DNA from: Bacteroidales bacterium
GTDB taxonomy: Bacteria > Bacteroidota > Bacteroidia > Bacteroidales > UBA932
Assembly: GCA_017535125.1 (NCBI GenBank)
Contig: JAFXUS010000002.1
Span: forward strand, 12,365-76,364
Direction of reading: 5' to 3'
Length of the DNA: 64,000 bases
Position 1 is the first letter of the stretch. The number at the start of each line of letters is the position of its first letter. The position numbers and the translations under genes are program-made. Below, in pieces: positions 49,875-57,287 of this stretch. The notes beneath the pieces were generated by a model that saw only the letters and a list, made by a program, of their open reading frames with translations, ran no database searches and was not told the DNA's origin.

Positions 49875-51521
49875 ATGTCAGAGAAACGCTTGCTTTTGGG
49901 CGATGAAGCCGTGGCATTAGGCGCTTTGCATGCCGGTCTGTCCGGCGTCTATGCCTATCCCGGCACGCCGTCGACCGAAATTACCGAATACATCCAGCAG
50001 AGTCCGTTCGCGCGGGAGCGCGGCGTGCGCAGCCGTTGGTGCACCAACGAGAAGACGGCCATGGAGGCCGCCCTCGGCATGTCGTACGCCGGCAAGCGCG
50101 CCCTTGTGTGTATGAAGCACGTGGGCATGAACGTGTGCGCGGACGCCTTCGTGAACGCCGCCGTCACGGGCGTGAAGGGCGGCCTGGTGGTGCTGGCTGC
50201 CGATGACCCGTCGATGCATTCTTCGCAGAACGAGCAGGATTCCCGCTTCTACGGGAAATTCGCCCTCGTGCCCGTGCTGGAGCCGTCCGACCAGCAGGAA
50301 GCCTATGACATGATGGCGGTCGCGTTCGCGCTCTCCGAGTCGCTGAAACTGCCCGTGCTGATGCGTCTGGTCACGCGCCTGGCGCATTCCCGTGCCGCCG
50401 TGGCGGTGGGGGAGCCGCTCGCGCAGAACGCCCTGGATCCCGATTCCGAGCGCACGCACTGGGTGCTGCTGCCCGGCAACGCCAAGCGGCAGTATGCCTC
50501 GCTCGTGGCAAAGCAGCCGGAGATCCTCGGCCTCGCCGAGGCATCGTCGTACAATTGCTTGGAGATCCCCAATCAGGTCGGGGATGACTCAAAAAATAGT
50601 CATTCCGGGCTTGACCCGGAATCTCCAACAACTGGAATTATCGCCTCCGGCATTGCTTATAATTATGTCCGCGAAGCCGCTCCGGCGGGGAAATTCCCGC
50701 TGCTGAAGCTCTCGCAATACCCTCTTCCCGCGAAGCAGATCCGCGAACTGGCGGCGCATTGCAGCCGCATCCTCGTGGTCGAGGACGGCCAGCCCTTCGT
50801 TGAAGAGCAGGTCCGTGCGCTGCTGGGGGCAGGCTATCCCGTTTGCGGGCGCCTGACCGGCGACCTGCCCCGCACCGGCGAACTGACGCCGGACTGCGTG
50901 GCAGCGGCGCTCGGCGTGCCCTGCGGTCCCGCCTTCGCCCCGGCCCGCAACCTCGCCCCGCGTCCGCCCCAGCTCTGCCAGGGCTGCGGCCACCGCGACG
51001 TCTATACGGCGCTGAACCAGGTGGCCGCGGAGTATCCGGATGCCCGCATCTTCGGCGACATCGGCTGCTACACCCTCGGCGCGCTGCCGCCGTTCCGCGC
51101 CATCGATACCTGCGTGGACATGGGTGCGTCCATCACCATGGCCAAGGGAGCCGCCGACGCCGGCGTGTATCCTGCCATCGCCGTGATCGGCGACTCTACC
51201 TTCACGCATTCCGGCATGACCGGCCTGCTGGATGCCGTCAACGACGGCTCCGACATCACGGTCATCATCAGCGACAACCTCACGACCGCCATGACCGGCG
51301 GACAGGATTCTGCGGGCACGCATAAGTTCGAGGCCATCTGCCTCGCCCTGGGCGTGGAGCGTGAGCACCTGCACGTGGTCGTGCCCCTGCCGGCGAACAT
51401 GCCGGAGATTACGCGCATCCTGCGCGAGGAAATCAATTACCACGGCGTGTCCGTCATCATTCCGCAGCGCGAGTGCATGCAGACGCTCGGCCGCAAGCTC
51501 CGTCAGAAAAAGCAGCAGTAG
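49875..51521 (+). CDS. iorA: Indolepyruvate:ferredoxin oxidoreductase, alpha subunit, with repeat-derived insert
   Basis: 548 residues. The enzyme decarboxylates aryl-pyruvates to aryl-acetyl-CoA, reducing ferredoxin. PFOR domain I comes first (LLLGDEAVALGALHAGLSGV; AYPGTPSTEITEY), then the TPP domain (LCQGCGHRDVYTALNQVA, GDIGCYTLGALPP, VIGDSTFTHSGMTGLLDAVN). The C-terminal ferredoxin domain common in longer IorA proteins is absent; the chain ends QRECMQTLGRKLRQKKQQ. Residues 230-251 (EIPNQVGDDSKNSHSGLDPE and on) are a pair of palindromic repeats read in frame, in the linker between the domains. ATG at 49875. Confidence 0.9.
   Translation: MSEKRLLLGDEAVALGALHAGLSGVYAYPGTPSTEITEYIQQSPFARERGVRSRWCTNEKTAMEAALGMSYAGKRALVCMKHVGMNVCADAFVNAAVTGVKGGLVVLAADDPSMHSSQNEQDSRFYGKFALVPVLEPSDQQEAYDMMAVAFALSESLKLPVLMRLVTRLAHSRAAVAVGEPLAQNALDPDSERTHWVLLPGNAKRQYASLVAKQPEILGLAEASSYNCLEIPNQVGDDSKNSHSGLDPESPTTGIIASGIAYNYVREAAPAGKFPLLKLSQYPLPAKQIRELAAHCSRILVVEDGQPFVEEQVRALLGAGYPVCGRLTGDLPRTGELTPDCVAAALGVPCGPAFAPARNLAPRPPQLCQGCGHRDVYTALNQVAAEYPDARIFGDIGCYTLGALPPFRAIDTCVDMGASITMAKGAADAGVYPAIAVIGDSTFTHSGMTGLLDAVNDGSDITVIISDNLTTAMTGGQDSAGTHKFEAICLALGVEREHLHVVVPLPANMPEITRILREEINYHGVSVIIPQRECMQTLGRKLRQKKQQ
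50562..50625. repeat. Palindromic repeat pair inserted in iorA
   Basis: Unit 1 (50562-50588) has arms ATCCCC/GGGGAT within GAGAT...ATGAC. A 10-bp spacer TCAAAAAATA follows. Unit 2 (50599-50625) is inverted, GTCAT...ATCTC, with arms ATTCCGGG/CCCGGAAT. The head-to-head order is the same as in the alkD-like gene. The frame is kept and no stop arises. Confidence 0.85.
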
Positions 51522-51523
51522 CC

Positions 51524-52105
51524 ATGAAGATCGATATCAAACTTTCCGGCGTCGGAGGGCAGGGAATCCTCTCGATTGCGACCGTTATCGGTGAGGCCGC
51601 CACGGCCGCGGGCCTGCAGCTCAAGCAGGCGGAGGTGCATGGTATGAGCCAGCGCGGCGGAGACGTGCAGAGCGACCTGCGTCTTTCCACGGACGCCATC
51701 TGCAGTGACCTGATCCCGCTCGGGCAGGCTGACCTCATCATCTCCATGGAGCCGATGGAGGCGCTGCGCTATTTGCCGTACCTGGCGCCGACCGGCGCCG
51801 TGGTCACGGCCAGCCGCCCGTTCGTCAATATCCCGAATTATCCCGAAGAGGCGGCGCTGCTCGCCGAACTGGATGCGCTGCCGCATGTGGTGCGCCTGGA
51901 CATCGACGCGCTCGCCCGCGAGAAGGGGCTCCCCAAGAGCGCCAACATGATCCTGCTCGGGATGGCCGCGCCGTCGCTGCCCCTGCTGCAGCCCGCGCAG
52001 CTGCGCGACGCCATCGCCCGCGTCTTCGCCCGTAAGGGGGAAGCGGTGGTGAATGCCAACCTGGAAGCTTTCGACCTGGGCTTCGAACATGCCAAGAACA
52101 GTTAG
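51524..52105 (+). CDS. iorB: Indolepyruvate:ferredoxin oxidoreductase, beta subunit
   Basis: 193 residues; the PFOR gamma-type domain that pairs with IorA. Landmarks: MKIDIKLSGVGGQGILSIAT (glycine-rich CoA-side motif), KQAEVHGMSQRGGDVQSDLR and PKSANMILLGM. It starts 2 bp after the iorA stop. Together they make aryl-acetyl-CoA from aromatic amino-acid transamination products. Confidence 0.93.
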   Translation: MKIDIKLSGVGGQGILSIATVIGEAATAAGLQLKQAEVHGMSQRGGDVQSDLRLSTDAICSDLIPLGQADLIISMEPMEALRYLPYLAPTGAVVTASRPFVNIPNYPEEAALLAELDALPHVVRLDIDALAREKGLPKSANMILLGMAAPSLPLLQPAQLRDAIARVFARKGEAVVNANLEAFDLGFEHAKNS

Positions 52106-52115
52106 TCAGTAAGAT

Positions 52116-53426
52116 ATGATTTGGAATCCCAACAAAGAGTGCATGCCGCGCGAGCAGATGCGGCTGCTGCAGGGCAAACGCCTCCACAAGATCGTGGAGT
52201 ACGTCTATCATAACGTGCCCTTCTACCGCAACAAGCTGCAGGAGATGGACCTCAGTCCGGAGGACATCCAGACGATCGACGACATCGTGAAGCTGCCGTT
52301 CACGACCAAGAAGGACCTGCGGGACAACTATCCCTTCGGCCTCCAGGCGGCGCCGCAGAGCGAAATCATCCGTATCCACGCGTCTTCCGGCACCACGGGC
52401 AATCCGACCATCGTCGGCTACACCCGCAAGGACATCAGCATCTGGAGCGAGTGCATGGCGCGTTCGTTGAGCGCCTACGGCGTCACGAGCGACGACATTT
52501 TCTCCGTGTCTTACGGTTATGGCCTGTTCACGGGCGGTCTCGGCGCACACAACGGCGTGGAGATGATCGGCGCCTCCGTCGTGCCCGCTTCGACCGGCAA
52601 TACCGAGAAGCATGCGCGCCTGATCCGCGACCTCGGCATCACGGGCATCGCCTGCACGCCGTCCTACGCGCTGTATCTGGCGGAGACGATGGACAAGCTG
52701 GGGATTTCCAAGGAGGAGATCAAGCTCCGCGTGGGTGCGTTCGGCGCCGAGCCGTGGACGGAGAACATGCGTACCGAGATCCAGGACCGCCTGGGCCTGA
52801 AGGGCTTCAACCTGTACGGCCTGAGCGAGGTCATGGGACCGAGCGTGAGCTACGAGTGCGACGAGCAGCATGGATCCCACATCAACGAGGACCACTTCTT
52901 CCCGGAGATCATCGATCCGGTCACGCTGGAGCCGGTGCCCGCCGGGCAGACGGGCGAGCTGGTGTTTACGACCCTCACCAAGGAGGGCATGCCGGTCATC
53001 CGCTATCGCACGCGCGACCTCTGCGCGCTCCTGCCGGGCGAGTGCCCCTGCGGGCGCACCAACGTGCGCATGTCCGCCATCCAGGGCCGTACGGACGACA
53101 TGCTCATCATCCGCGGCATCAACGTCTTCCCGTCCCAGGTGGAGAGCGTGGTGCTGACGATGAAGGAGTTCGCTCCGGTCTATATGCTCATCGTGGACCG
53201 CGTCAACAACCTCGACACCCTGGTGGTGCAGGTGGAGCTGCGGCCCGACGTCTTCAACGCGACCCTCGACACGCCGGCCGCCATCGAGGAGCTCGAGCAG
53301 GGCTTCGCGGGCAAGCTGCGCAGCGTGCTGAGCATCAACGCCAAGGTGCAGATCAAGGCCCCCGGCACCATCGAGCGTAGCCAGGGCAAGAGCTCGCACG
53401 TCATCGACAAACGTAAACTCTATTGA
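52116..53426 (+). CDS. paaK: Phenylacetate-CoA ligase
   Basis: 436 residues. Adenylate-forming enzyme of the PaaK group: N-terminal MIWNPNKECMPREQMRLLQG, AMP/ATP motif IHASSGTTGNPTIVGYT, LYGLSEVMGPSVSYEC, TLTKEGMPVIRYRTRDL and the C-terminal QGRTDDMLIIRGINVFPSQV with KAPGTIERSQGKSSHV. It interconverts aryl acetate, CoA and ATP with aryl-acetyl-CoA. In this operon it can run towards arylacetate plus ATP after IorAB, or towards aromatic amino-acid synthesis from imported arylacetates. 10 bp after iorB. Confidence 0.92.
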   Translation: MIWNPNKECMPREQMRLLQGKRLHKIVEYVYHNVPFYRNKLQEMDLSPEDIQTIDDIVKLPFTTKKDLRDNYPFGLQAAPQSEIIRIHASSGTTGNPTIVGYTRKDISIWSECMARSLSAYGVTSDDIFSVSYGYGLFTGGLGAHNGVEMIGASVVPASTGNTEKHARLIRDLGITGIACTPSYALYLAETMDKLGISKEEIKLRVGAFGAEPWTENMRTEIQDRLGLKGFNLYGLSEVMGPSVSYECDEQHGSHINEDHFFPEIIDPVTLEPVPAGQTGELVFTTLTKEGMPVIRYRTRDLCALLPGECPCGRTNVRMSAIQGRTDDMLIIRGINVFPSQVESVVLTMKEFAPVYMLIVDRVNNLDTLVVQVELRPDVFNATLDTPAAIEELEQGFAGKLRSVLSINAKVQIKAPGTIERSQGKSSHVIDKRKLY

Positions 53427-53437
53427 CACTGAATACT

Positions 53438-53866
53438 ATGACCATCAGACAGTTATCTATCTTTATCGAGAACCAGTCCGGCACCTTGCAGAAGGTGCTG
53501 GAGCAGATTCGCAAGTCCGACATCCAGATCATTGCCTGCACGATCGCCGACACGGCGGAGTACGGTCTGTTCCGTATCATCTGCAGCGAGCCCGAGCGTG
53601 CCTGCAAGGAGTTGAAGGCGGCCGGCGTGGCCGTCGCCATTTCCGACGTCTATGCTATCGAGCTGGACAACCAGCCCGGCGGGGCCGCCAACGTGGTGAG
53701 CGTGTTCAGTGAGGCCGGCATCGGCATCACCTACATGTACGCTTTCCTGTTGGACGGCCGCGGCATCTTGATCTTCAAGACGTCCCAGACTGCCGAGACC
53801 GAGGCCGCCATCCGCGCCCACGGCCTCCGCTGCCTGTCGGAAGCTGATTTGCCGGTTAACGCTTAG
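53438..53866 (+). CDS. Tandem ACT-domain protein of the ior operon
   Basis: 142 residues, two ACT domains (MTIRQLSIFIENQSGTLQKV, and NQPGGAANVVSVFSEAGIGI with the G-x-x-x-x-V loop). ACT pairs bind amino acids; a protein of this kind commonly follows paaK in anaerobes and probably senses aromatic amino acids. ATG 53438 is preferred over a TTG 15 bp upstream. The 3' end overlaps the convergent glycerate kinase gene by 11 bp. Confidence 0.88.
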   Translation: MTIRQLSIFIENQSGTLQKVLEQIRKSDIQIIACTIADTAEYGLFRIICSEPERACKELKAAGVAVAISDVYAIELDNQPGGAANVVSVFSEAGIGITYMYAFLLDGRGILIFKTSQTAETEAAIRAHGLRCLSEADLPVNA

Positions 53867-54872
53867 ATAGCGCCGCCTTGATATTAGCGGCGGCGATTTC
53901 TGGTTTCATAGCGTCCTGGAGGGGGAGATTGGCGGGGGAGACGGGAATGAGATCGGCGAAGCCGGCTTCCAGCAGTGCGTCGGCGTCTGCGATGGCGCCG
54001 GAGGCGAGTGCGACGGGGATGCCGCGGGCGCGGCGGAGGACGCCGCAGGGGACCTTGCCGAGCAGGGTCTGGGCATCCGAGCGGCCTTCGCCGGTAAGAA
54101 TCCAATCTGCATCTTGAATGGCCTGGTCGAACCCGACCAGGTCCATTATTTTATCCACGCCGCTGGTCATGACGGCGCCGGCGTAAGCCATCAGGGCGCC
54201 ACCCAGGCCGCCAGCCGCGCCGGCACCGGGAAGGGCGGAGACGTCCGTTCCCGTTTCCCGGGCGAAGAGCCCGGCGAGCTCCGTCATTCGCTGCTCCAGC
54301 AGTTCCACGTCAGCGGGAGATGCCCCTTTTTGGGGCGCGAAGACGCGGGCGGCGCCGTCCGGGCCGATGAAGGGCGCCCGCACGTCGCAGAGCAGTTCGA
54401 AATCGGCCTCTTGCAGTGCCTGGCGTATGCCCGGGACCGCGAGCATGCCGGCGCCGCCGTCGCAGGTAGCGCTGCCGCCCAGTCCGATGAGGAAGCGGCG
54501 GCAGCCGTCCCGGTACGCCGCCAGGATCAGTTCGCCGACGCCGCGGGTGGTGGCCGTCAGCGGATTCCTTTCCGCGGGGAAAAGCAGCCCCAGCCCGCAG
54601 GCCTGGGCGACCTCAATGATCGCCAGATCGCGCGCAGTGCCGTATTTCGCGCGGATGCGCCGCCCCAGCGGGTCGGAGACGGTTGCCTCGCGCAGTTCGC
54701 CGCCCAGCGCGTCCGTGAGGATCTCCAGCGTCCCTTCGCCGCCGTCGGCGAGGGGAAGCGTCACGACCTCCGCGTCCGGCCAGGCCGCGCGGATCCCCGC
54801 CGCCATGGCGGATGCCACCTCCCGGGCCGGGAGGCAACCTTTGTACGAATCCGGTGCGATGACGATTTTCAT
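53856..54872 (-). CDS. Glycerate kinase (GarK/GlxK family)
   Basis: 338 residues. Class II glycerate kinase: MKIVIAPDSYKGCLPAREVA, LADGGEGTLEILTDALGG, AACGLG-like segment VAQACGLGLLFPAERNPLTA, FLIGLGGSATCDGGAGML, GAGAAGGLGGALMAYAGA and ILTGEGRSDAQTLLGKVP. It phosphorylates D-glycerate to 2-phosphoglycerate, feeding lower glycolysis. Start ATG 54872, promoter TAACTTTGC at 54887-54879. Confidence 0.93.
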   Translation of the reverse strand: MKIVIAPDSYKGCLPAREVASAMAAGIRAAWPDAEVVTLPLADGGEGTLEILTDALGGELREATVSDPLGRRIRAKYGTARDLAIIEVAQACGLGLLFPAERNPLTATTRGVGELILAAYRDGCRRFLIGLGGSATCDGGAGMLAVPGIRQALQEADFELLCDVRAPFIGPDGAARVFAPQKGASPADVELLEQRMTELAGLFARETGTDVSALPGAGAAGGLGGALMAYAGAVMTSGVDKIMDLVGFDQAIQDADWILTGEGRSDAQTLLGKVPCGVLRRARGIPVALASGAIADADALLEAGFADLIPVSPANLPLQDAMKPEIAAANIKAALSKR

Positions 54873-54878
54873 GCTATT

Positions 54879-54887
54879 GCAAAGTTA
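54879..54887 (-). promoter_or_regulatory. -7 promoter box of the glycerate kinase gene
   Basis: TAACTTTGC on the minus strand, exact consensus, 6 bp before ATG 54872. Confidence 0.6.
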
Positions 54888-54900
54888 GTCAAATAAAATG

Positions 54901-54908
54901 TATCTTTG
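54901..54908 (+). promoter_or_regulatory. -7 promoter box of the nitroreductase gene
   Basis: TATCTTTG, exact consensus, 26 bp before ATG 54935. Confidence 0.6.
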
Positions 54909-54934
54909 TCCAGACCGTTAATAACCATTTATCC

Positions 54935-55543
54935 ATGAAAACCAATGTATTGATTGCTGCGCTCGTCGCACTTTCCTTTTTGGCCGGCTGTACGGCGCAG
55001 CAGGCGCCCGTCGCGTCGCTGGACGACCTTTTCCTGACCCGCCGGAGCATCCGCTCCTATGAGCCCGGCCGGACCATTTCCGAAGCGCAGGTGCGCGAGC
55101 TGCTGACCGCGGCGCAGAATGCCCCTTCCTGGGCGAATCAGCAGCCGAGCAAGTATTACGTGGCCATCAGCCCCGAGAAGCAGGCGGCCGTGCTGGAAAT
55201 GATCGGCGGCAACAAGGACCGCGTGCTCAATGCGCCCGTGATGATTGTGTCCACCTTCGAGAAGGGCAAATCCGGCTTCTTCCGCGGCAATCCCGCCAAT
55301 GACGCCGGCGATTTCTGGGGCGCCTACGACAACGGCCTCAGCAACGCCTATCTCATCCTGAAGGCCCGCGACATGGGCTTCGACACCCTGATCATGGGCA
55401 TGCGTGAATCCGACAAGCTCCGCGAACTCTTCAACATCCCCGAGAACGAAGCCATTCTGGCCGTCATCGCCCTCGGCTACCGTGCCGAAGAGCCCAACAT
55501 GCCCGTCCACCGTCCGCTGGACGAGGTGGTCAAGTTCTTCTAG
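54935..55543 (+). CDS. Nitroreductase-family lipoprotein
   Basis: 202 residues. Lipoprotein signal MKTNVLIAALVALSFLAGC (Cys19). Nitroreductase fold with FMN-binding TRRSIRSYEPGRTISEAQVR and AAQNAPSWANQQPSKYYVAI; C-terminal LAVIALGYRAEEPNMP. A surface-anchored nitroreductase would act outside the cytoplasm, where NAD(P)H is absent, so its electron donor is unclear. Its stop TAG (55541-55543) shares the CTAG with the stop of the convergent YolD-like gene. Confidence 0.85.
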   Translation: MKTNVLIAALVALSFLAGCTAQQAPVASLDDLFLTRRSIRSYEPGRTISEAQVRELLTAAQNAPSWANQQPSKYYVAISPEKQAAVLEMIGGNKDRVLNAPVMIVSTFEKGKSGFFRGNPANDAGDFWGAYDNGLSNAYLILKARDMGFDTLIMGMRESDKLRELFNIPENEAILAVIALGYRAEEPNMPVHRPLDEVVKFF

Positions 55544-55749
55544 AACGCTTCGTCCCCGTACATTTCCGGCTGATCGGCGAGGTGCTGGTCAGCCGTTTTG
55601 TCGATGACGCCGTCGAAGCCGGTGAGGGCGGCGAAGGGGGCGAACTGCGCGGCGCGCTCGGCCCTGGACATGCGGGGATGGCGCCGCGGATCCGGGTCCG
55701 GGTGCGGCAGGGTGATGATGTCGTCGTAGCGATGGTCGAAATCCGTCAT
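55540..55749 (-). CDS. YolD-like small protein paired with the Y-family polymerase
   Basis: 69 residues. Core MSRAERAAQFAPFAALTGFD resembles the YolD-like proteins encoded next to UmuC/UvrX-type polymerases in Firmicutes and some Bacteroidota. It may be a subunit or regulator of the polymerase (UmuD-like position), but no activity is known to me. ATG 55749 overlaps the polymerase TGA (ATGA), so it is translationally coupled. The stop CTAG is shared with the nitroreductase gene. Confidence 0.7.
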   Translation of the reverse strand: MTDFDHRYDDIITLPHPDPDPRRHPRMSRAERAAQFAPFAALTGFDGVIDKTADQHLADQPEMYGDEAF

Positions 55750-57233
55750 GCCTTGTGTCCTCCTACCTGTTTGTTGCGTTCGCGCCCGGTGGCGCCTTCG
55801 TCGAAGTTGGTGCCCGTGAGAATGGCGTTCTTGCCGTATTTCCGCCGGATGGCGAGAATGGCCTCCTGGCGGCTGCGCTCGCGCGTGGCATCCTCCGCCG
55901 GCTCCTCGAAAAGATCCAGCTGGACGGCCTGCACCTTGGATTCGTCCACCAGGTGGGCCGCCACCACGTACATGCGCCGAACCAGCAGCTGACGGTCCAC
56001 GATGCGGTCGAAAAGGTCCAGCACGGCCTCGGCGATCATGCGGGTGGAAGAGGTCGGGCGGGGCAGGTTGACGGAGCCGTGGGCCGGCTTCGGAACGGGG
56101 CGTCCGTACCAGTCCTGGGAGACGGGACCCTTGTAGCGTGCCTTGATGGCCGGATCCGTGAGGCTGGTCACGTCGTAGCCGACGCTCAGGACCATCTGGT
56201 CCGTGACCAGCCCCTTCTCCACCAGGCTGAGCACGAGTTGTTCCGTCATTTCGTGGATGACCACGCGCGCTTTCTTGAAGGTATAGGGCTCGGTCAGCAC
56301 CTGCCCGCTCTGCAGGCTGCTGGTCGCGGGACGGTAGGCCCGGATGTCGGCCATGGTGCAGGGCTCCCAGCCCCAGGCGTGGTCGATCAGCAGTTCGGCA
56401 TTGACGCCGAACAATTTGTACAGGAACTCCTGGTTGTATTTCTCGTAGGGCTGGCCCAGCGAGCAGCGGGCCACGTCGCCGAGGGTGTAGAGTCCGTTGG
56501 ATTCCAGTTTTGCGGCGATGCCGCGCCCGATGCGCCAGAAGTCCGTCAGGGGGCGGTGGGTCCAGTATTTCCGGCGGTAGCCCATTTCGTCCAGCTCCGC
56601 GATGCGCACCCCGTCCGCGTCCGCCGGGCTGTGCTTCGCCTCGATGTCCATCGCAATCTTGCAGAGGTACAGGTTCGGACCGATGCCGGCCGTGGCGGTG
56701 ATGCCCGTTTCCGCGAGCACCTCGCGGACGAGCTTGCGTGCAAAATCGTGCGCGGAGAGCTTGTAGGCCTTCAGGTAGTCGGTGGCGTCGATGAAGACCT
56801 CGTCGATGGAATAGACCTGGATGTCCTCGGGCGAGACGTAGCGTAGGTAGATGCCGTAAATCCGGGCGCTGACTTCCATGTAGTGCGCCATCCGCGGCGG
56901 CGCGACGACGTAGTCCAGCTCCAGCGACGGGTCGGCCTGGAGCTGGGAATGGATGCTGCTCTTGCCGCTGAACCGCCGTCCGGGAGCGTTGGCGCGCCGG
57001 TCGGCATTGATGCGGCGAACCGCCTGCACGACTTCGAAGAGCCGCGCGCGCCCGGCGATGCCGTAACTCTTGAGCGACGGCGAGACGGCCAGGCAGATGG
57101 TCTTCTCCGTGCGCGTCGGGTCCGCCACCACGAGGTGGGTGTCCAGCGGGTCCAGTCCCATCGCCACGCACTCCGCGGAGGCGTAGAACGACTTCAGGTC
57201 GATGGCGATGTAGGTGCGGGTCGGGGATGACAT
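55746..57233 (-). CDS. Y-family DNA polymerase (UmuC/UvrX-like)
   Basis: 495 residues. Translesion polymerase: catalytic carboxylates in YIAIDLKSFYASAEC and YSIDEVFIDATDYL, with steric-gate region and the fingers; HhH segment FWRIGRGIAAKLESNGLYTL; little-finger domain from about 285 (GWEPCTMADIRAYRPATSSL). The C-terminal 100 residues (VQAVQLDLFEEPAEDATRE) contain a beta-clamp-binding-like QLDLF motif, matching DnaN of this window in principle. No obvious LexA site. Promoter TAAATTTG (57245-57238) lies 4 bp from the ATG. Confidence 0.9.
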   Translation of the reverse strand: MSSPTRTYIAIDLKSFYASAECVAMGLDPLDTHLVVADPTRTEKTICLAVSPSLKSYGIAGRARLFEVVQAVRRINADRRANAPGRRFSGKSSIHSQLQADPSLELDYVVAPPRMAHYMEVSARIYGIYLRYVSPEDIQVYSIDEVFIDATDYLKAYKLSAHDFARKLVREVLAETGITATAGIGPNLYLCKIAMDIEAKHSPADADGVRIAELDEMGYRRKYWTHRPLTDFWRIGRGIAAKLESNGLYTLGDVARCSLGQPYEKYNQEFLYKLFGVNAELLIDHAWGWEPCTMADIRAYRPATSSLQSGQVLTEPYTFKKARVVIHEMTEQLVLSLVEKGLVTDQMVLSVGYDVTSLTDPAIKARYKGPVSQDWYGRPVPKPAHGSVNLPRPTSSTRMIAEAVLDLFDRIVDRQLLVRRMYVVAAHLVDESKVQAVQLDLFEEPAEDATRERSRQEAILAIRRKYGKNAILTGTNFDEGATGRERNKQVGGHKA

Positions 57234-57237
57234 ATCA

Positions 57238-57245
57238 CAAATTTA
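57238..57245 (-). promoter_or_regulatory. -7 promoter box of the polymerase operon
   Basis: TAAATTTG on the minus strand, only 4 bp before ATG 57233, so the message would be leaderless. Confidence 0.45.
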
Positions 57246-57257
57246 GCATTATTTATT

Positions 57258-57265
57258 TATATTTG
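57258..57265 (+). promoter_or_regulatory. -7 promoter box of the Gfo/Idh/MocA gene
   Basis: TATATTTG, exact consensus, 22 bp before ATG 57288; divergent from the polymerase promoter. Confidence 0.65.
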
Positions 57266-57287
57266 TAGGAAACAACCACATACCGTT

